NCBI GenBank assembly: GCA_903858935.1
Contig: CAIOKO010000249.1
Location: 1-37,634, forward strand
Direction of reading: 5' to 3'
Origin: an uncultured Schlesneria sp.
Lineage (GTDB): Bacteria > Planctomycetota > Planctomycetia > Planctomycetales > Planctomycetaceae
DNA: 37,634 bases
Shown: positions 33,570-37,634 of the stretch, piece after piece
How positions within the stretch are numbered: position 1 is the first letter of the stretch
Layout: every line of letters starts with the position of its first letter
Made by a program: the position numbers and the translations under genes
Notes under the pieces: generated by a model
What the model saw: only the letters and a program-made list of their open reading frames with translations
Told to the model about the DNA's origin: nothing
The model's database searches: none

Positions 33570-36500
33570 CTACGCGGCTGAGGTCTGAGGAGGTGATTTG
33601 AAGTTTCCGTCGTCACTGACGTCTTCAAATCTGACGCTCATTCGTTTTGAGATCCCAGATTCCTCCATCGTTACACCGTACAACACATCTGCGACCGTCA
33701 TGGACCGCTTGTGGTGCGTGATCATGATGAACTGAGTCGTTTGTTGAAACGCTTTGACGACGGCAGTGAATCGTTCAACGTTTGCTTCATCCAGCGCGGC
33801 GTCAACCTCATCAAGAATACAGAACGGGCTTGGTTTGCTTTTGAAAATCGCCATGATCAACGCAATCGCGGTCATGGTTTTTTCTCCGCCGCTCAGTAAC
33901 GAGATGCTTCGAAGTTCTTTTCCCGGCGGACGAGCCGCAATATCAATTCCGCAGTCAAGGACATCATCAGGATCTTCCAGAATGATGTCTCCCTCGCCAC
34001 CGCCAAAAACTTGCCGAAACAGTTCCTGAAAATTCTTTCGAATCGTTTCAAATGTTTCGGAAAACAGTCGACGGCTTTCCGAGTTGATTTTGCGAATAAT
34101 GTCTTCCAGGGTTTGTCTGGCTTCGACCAGATCCTGAAGCTGGGCGGATAATTGCGTGAACCGATTTTCCAGCATGTCCAGATCACGAAGACTGTCGGTG
34201 TTGACTGCACCCATCAGTTTCAGTTGCTTTCGTAATCGATTGACACGCGATTCAATCTCTGGGCGAATATCTTCAAATCGCAACTCTGTCAGTTCCGAAT
34301 CAGTATCCAACTCTTCTTCGGCTGGATTCCGGCTGGAATCGGCATGCTCGTCAACATTTTGCAGGGGTGGTTCCGAATTTGAAGCTGTTGATTCTGCTTT
34401 TCCGCCGCCTCGTACGTTCGTATCTGTGCCTGGCGAATGCGTGCCGCTTCTCTCTTCCAGGAACAAGGTGAATGACGAGACTCCTGAATCGACGACGTCG
34501 GTCAGTTTAACTTGAAACTCTTCTTCAAGTCGTTCACCGAGATTTGACAATCCGTGATTCATATCGCGAACTCGGATTTCATCGACATGATGACGATCGG
34601 CGACTTCTCGGCGTTCCTTTCGAATTCCAAGTTCTTGTTCGACGATCTGGCTTCGCTCTATTCTAAGCTCTAGCTTTTCCCGTTCGAGCAACAACGCATC
34701 GGTTTGAATTTGTTCCGCGGTCAGGATGAGTTCATCCCGCATTGCTCGCGTGTTCAGAATCTGTAAGAGAATTTGTGATTTCTTGTGAATCGATGTCGTG
34801 TAGCGACGTTCGGCCTCTTCGTGTTGAGCCATTCTGGATTGCAGTTCGTCACCCAGTCGAACAAACTGCGTTTTCATATTTTCGAGCCGTTCACGCTGCT
34901 TAACCAGATCAAGTTGGTCATCGGCTCGTTGTTGCTCGATCTCGCGATGAAGGCGTTCACAAGCGAGTAGTTCTTCACTCGCCTCATCGAGATGCGCGGC
35001 TAACTGATTGAGTTCTTGTTCGGTCACAGACGCCTGTTGTTCGGCGTTCAGTAAGTCAATTTCTTGTTGACTCAGATTCCGGTCACAGGTCAGAAGTTGT
35101 TGGGAATGCATTTCACGCTCGCCGTTAAGGCGTTCTACCGTTTGGTCCATCGCGAATAGCTCTGCCTTGAGATCGGCGAGTCGCTGATTGGCATAATCGA
35201 GTTCCGCTGCGGCCGCTTCTAATTCCGTATCGGCTCCTGTGAGTGACTGATACATCGTTTGCAAGGTAAACTCTGCGGTTGCAATGTCTCGATCAAGCAA
35301 AGACAAGTCATTTTTCAATCGTCGCAATTCGCTTTTCCGCGAGAGAAGCGATGTTTCGCTTCTAATCGTTCCTACAAAGAGCGTGCCGTTGGATTCCAGT
35401 AGTTCACCCTGAAGCGTGACGAATCGAAGGCCAGTTCCTCGCCCCATCGCCAACCCGACGGCGACATCCATTGACTGAACGATCCATGTGTCGGCCAGAA
35501 TGGATGAGGCGAGTCCGACGATACCGCGATCAGATGCGACAAGATCATCGGCTCGCATCACCACTCCCGGCTCTTTCGACAGATCGGAGAGTGATGAGGG
35601 ATCGAGTTGAAGGTGGATAAATCGACTGTCCTGTTTGATCGGCGAAATCGACTCACCGACGGAACGGTCAGGAATTGCAACGAATCCCACTCGACTGTTC
35701 AGTTGGACTGTTCCTTGATTCAGATAATCCAGCAGCGCCTGATATTCCTTCAGGACAATCAGCTGGGCTCGCGATCCAAGTGCGACTTCGAGTAACGCAG
35801 CGCGTTCCAGATCGACGTCGAGCAGGTCGGCGACACAGCCGACGATCGAATTCCAGGGCGCGTAAGGGGAAGTTCGTGCTCGACTGAGGATATCTTTAAC
35901 GCCGATACCGACGCCTTCCTGACGTAATTCCAGATCTTCAAGTAAACTTTTACGGGCTTGGGCTGCGCTTCGTCGCTCGCGCATTTCCGCCAGTGACTGC
36001 TTCGCACTTTCCTGTACGCCCACCAGCTCTGTTCGATGTAATTGTGTTGCTCGAAGACTTTGAAGAGCGGCAGACTGAATTTGCGTTGCCTCTTTTGTTC
36101 GTTGTAAACCTCGCGCGCGTTCAAGTTCCCGTTCCGCCAGAGTTCCATCCAGCGAATTTCGTTGTGAGATGATTCTTTGCCGTTCGGATTGCAAACTCTG
36201 GATTGTTGTTCGCAGCGTCGAAACGGCATTTGCAGTATCCGATGATGCTTTAGTCAGTGCGAGCCGTTGTGTACGATCACGTTCGATCTGATCACGTTGC
36301 TGATTAAGTTCGTTGGCTGCAATTTGTAAGCGTTCATCGTGTGCCGTCACACGCTGAAGATTTGTTGCGTAGTCTACTTCAAATTCCGCAATGCGCTGCT
36401 GCTCAAGATCAATCTCCAGTGTTGTTTCTTGAACTCGACGAGCAAGTGTCAGCTTTTGTTTTTGCAAGCGTGTGAGTTCCGATTCAAGCTCGTGAAGTCG

Positions 36501-37424
36501 AGCCGACTGGAACTGAATGGTTGCTTCGTGTCCCGCAATGACTTCGCGTCCCCCGGAGTTTCGACGCTCGACCTCGCGTATTTGGTCGTCCAGTTTTGCC
36601 AACTCGGCATCGAAGGCCGCTTCTCTCGCTTCGAGTCCTTTTTGCCTTTCGTTCAACACGTCTAACCGGCCGCTTGATTCGATCAGTTGTTTTTCCAGCC
36701 CGGAAATTTCCCTCGTCAAATGTCGGTAATCGTCCGCGGCCAGACCAAGCCACCACTTCTTGAGGGCCGTCGAGATGTCATGATACTTGGCTGCTTTGGC
36801 CGCCTGGCTGCGAGTTGAATTCAGCTGCGCTTCAACTTCATCAACGATGTCCGTTAATCGCTCCAGATTCTGGCCGACGCGTTCAAGCTTTCTTTGAGCT
36901 TCGACCTTTCTCGCTTTGAACCGGCTGATCCCGGCTGCTTCTTCGAAAACCGCACGTCGACTGGCGGAATTTCCTTGTAGAATCTGATCGACTCGGCCCT
37001 GCTCGATGATGCTGTAGGCCGCTGATCCGGCACCCGTTCCTAAAAACAGATCCTTGATGTCCTTCAGGCGGGCTGGTGCTCGATTGAGGAGGTATTCGGC
37101 ATCACCGTTTCGCCAAATCCGGCGGCCAATCTGGATTTCCGGCATATCCAGTGGCAGTTGCCCTTGCGCATTATCGAATGTCAGCGTCGCTTCAGCGAAT
37201 GCGCTCGCCTTTCGGCTGGCGGAGCCGTTGAAAATGACATCCGTCATTTCTTTGCCACGCAAACTTTTTGCTGATTGATCGCCGAGGATCCATTTCATCG
37301 CATCGACGACGTTGCTCTTTCCGCTCCCGTTCGGCCCGACGACACAGTTGATACCCGTCGAGAAATCGAAACGAGTTCGGTCGGCGAAACTCTTGAAGCC
37401 GAACAGTTCGAGTGATTTGAGCAT
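33570..37424 (-). CDS. smc: Chromosome segregation protein SMC
   Basis: SMC dimers, with ScpA and ScpB, form the bacterial condensin that compacts and separates chromosomes. The 1284-residue product has Walker [10 protein letters not shown] (Lys36) in the N-terminal head, coiled coil from ~165 to ~500, a hinge at ~510-660 ([13 protein letters not shown], then [13 protein letters not shown]), and returning coiled coil to ~1090. The C-terminal head has signature [13 protein letters not shown] (~1175) and Walker B/D-loop [19 protein letters not shown] (~1203). It is longer than the usual ~1190 residues, partly because of a ~55-residue Ser/Glu/Asp-rich insertion (about 34290-34455) in the C-terminal coiled coil. 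A decayed copy of its 3' end lies downstream, and its first codons are repeated upstream. Confidence 0.96.
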   Translation of the reverse strand: MLKSLELFGFKSFADRTRFDFSTGINCVVGPNGSGKSNVVDAMKWILGDQSAKSLRGKEMTDVIFNGSASRKASAFAEATLTFDNAQGQLPLDMPEIQIGRRIWRNGDAEYLLNRAPARLKDIKDLFLGTGAGSAAYSIIEQGRVDQILQGNSASRRAVFEEAAGISRFKARKVEAQRKLERVGQNLERLTDIVDEVEAQLNSTRSQAAKAAKYHDISTALKKWWLGLAADDYRHLTREISGLEKQLIESSGRLDVLNERQKGLEAREAAFDAELAKLDDQIREVERRNSGGREVIAGHEATIQFQSARLHELESELTRLQKQKLTLARRVQETTLEIDLEQQRIAEFEVDYATNLQRVTAHDERLQIAANELNQQRDQIERDRTQRLALTKASSDTANAVSTLRTTIQSLQSERQRIISQRNSLDGTLAERELERARGLQRTKEATQIQSAALQSLRATQLHRTELVGVQESAKQSLAEMRERRSAAQARKSLLEDLELRQEGVGIGVKDILSRARTSPYAPWNSIVGCVADLLDVDLERAALLEVALGSRAQLIVLKEYQALLDYLNQGTVQLNSRVGFVAIPDRSVGESISPIKQDSRFIHLQLDPSSLSDLSKEPGVVMRADDLVASDRGIVGLASSILADTWIVQSMDVAVGLAMGRGTGLRFVTLQGELLESNGTLFVGTIRSETSLLSRKSELRRLKNDLSLLDRDIATAEFTLQTMYQSLTGADTELEAAAAELDYANQRLADLKAELFAMDQTVERLNGEREMHSQQLLTCDRNLSQQEIDLLNAEQQASVTEQELNQLAAHLDEASEELLACERLHREIEQQRADDQLDLVKQRERLENMKTQFVRLGDELQSRMAQHEEAERRYTTSIHKKSQILLQILNTRAMRDELILTAEQIQTDALLLEREKLELRIERSQIVEQELGIRKERREVADRHHVDEIRVRDMNHGLSNLGERLEEEFQVKLTDVVDSGVSSFTLFLEERSGTHSPGTDTNVRGGGKAESTASNSEPPLQNVDEHADSSRNPAEEELDTDSELTELRFEDIRPEIESRVNRLRKQLKLMGAVNTDSLRDLDMLENRFTQLSAQLQDLVEARQTLEDIIRKINSESRRLFSETFETIRKNFQELFRQVFGGGEGDIILEDPDDVLDCGIDIAARPPGKELRSISLLSGGEKTMTAIALIMAIFKSKPSPFCILDEVDAALDEANVERFTAVVKAFQQTTQFIMITHHKRSMTVADVLYGVTMEESGISKRMSVRFEDVSDDGNFKSPPQTSAA

Positions 37425-37634
37425 TTTTTAGTGTCGCGTTATGGAATGATTTATTCCTGAGGTCCGTTGTCGCGACCATTCCTGTCGAACAATTTGAGCA
37501 TTTTTTAGTGTCGCGTTACGGAATGATTTATTTCTGTTGGTCCGTTGTCGCGACCATTCCTGTCGAACAATTTGAGCATTTTTTAGTGTCGCGTTACGGA
37601 ATGATTTATTTCTGTTGGTCCGTTGTCGCGACCA
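37415..37634. repeat. 77-78 bp tandem repeat, about 2.8 copies, upstream of and overlapping the smc start
   Basis: Units begin with ATTTGAGCATTTTTTAGTG at 37415, 37492 and 37570 and run off the window. The two distal units are nearly identical; the unit next to smc differs in a few bases and is 1 bp shorter. Each unit contains, on the minus strand, TAAAAAATGCTCAAAT, the smc start context, and the palindrome GTCGCGAC. Each therefore carries a copy of the smc start codon followed by a short frame. Confidence 0.9.

Larger units (their letters stand above)
31094..33815. repeat. Ancient tandem duplication: [PEP-CTERM gene + smc 3' end] twice
   Basis: Copy 1 consists of gene B (31148-31936) and the smc tail relic (32041-32320). 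Copy 2 consists of gene C (32642-33442) and the intact smc 3' end (33541-33815). The order, orientation and spacing of the two parts are the same. The region after both PEP-CTERM genes shares the stretch CTTCTGTGACTTTTTTTGCG. This is a tandem duplication of about 1.5 kb that has since diverged. Confidence 0.8.

Noticed and set aside
37192-37479. Minus-strand frame of 95 codons overlapping the smc start and repeat
   Set aside because: It is out of frame with smc, and its C-terminal part is a shadow of the SMC head region.

Overview
The window looks like a chromosomal segment of a planctomycete (order Planctomycetales, Schlesneria/Planctomyces-like). Three things suggest this. There is a 1279-residue secreted protein of the PVC type (beta-propeller, HEAT repeats, C-terminal CxxCH haem domain). 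There are three PEP-CTERM proteins, an EF-hand/esterase fusion and several lineage-type hypothetical proteins. Many starts also lack a clear Shine-Dalgarno site. The genus is inference. No phage, transposase, CRISPR array, tRNA or rRNA was seen.

Layout. 0.16-2.9 kb: secreted glycoside-hydrolase-like protein. 2.9-3.9 kb (minus): DUF2007/zinc-ribbon protein coupled to a LOG-family protein. 4.1-6.3 kb: proA and fliM. 6.46-8.85 kb: the translation cluster infC-rpmI-rplT-pheS, with infC starting at an AUC codon and a terminator-like hairpin just before pheS; pheT is absent. 8.86-12.0 kb: ABM-domain protein, OmpH/Skp-like protein, ilvD, and trxA with its own consensus promoter. 12.2-16.3 kb: a 721-residue coiled-coil protein and a protein of ten 42-residue TPRs. 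16.6-22.1 kb: the large haem protein, a DUF1801 protein and the EF-hand esterase. 22.1-24.7 kb: a membrane-anchored protein with DUF11/CARDB-like domains (minus), and a 7Fe ferredoxin. 24.9-28.3 kb: a lipoprotein and a BON-domain protein (minus), an acidic-tailed small protein, and a 56-residue minus-strand gene. 28.3-29.8 kb is gene-poor. 29.8-33.4 kb: three tandem paralogous PEP-CTERM proteins. 33.6-37.4 kb (minus): smc, followed upstream by a 77-78 bp tandem repeat that runs off the window.

Most genes are housekeeping. The most unusual structure is at the right end. A decayed copy of the 3' end of smc lies between the second and third PEP-CTERM genes. This shows that a [PEP-CTERM gene + smc tail] unit was tandemly duplicated. 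At the other end of smc, its start codon and first codons are reiterated in the tandem repeat, giving short leader ORFs directly upstream. Both ends of smc have therefore been copied locally. The other strong observation is the AUC start of infC, which is forced by upstream in-frame stops and supported by a well-placed Shine-Dalgarno site.
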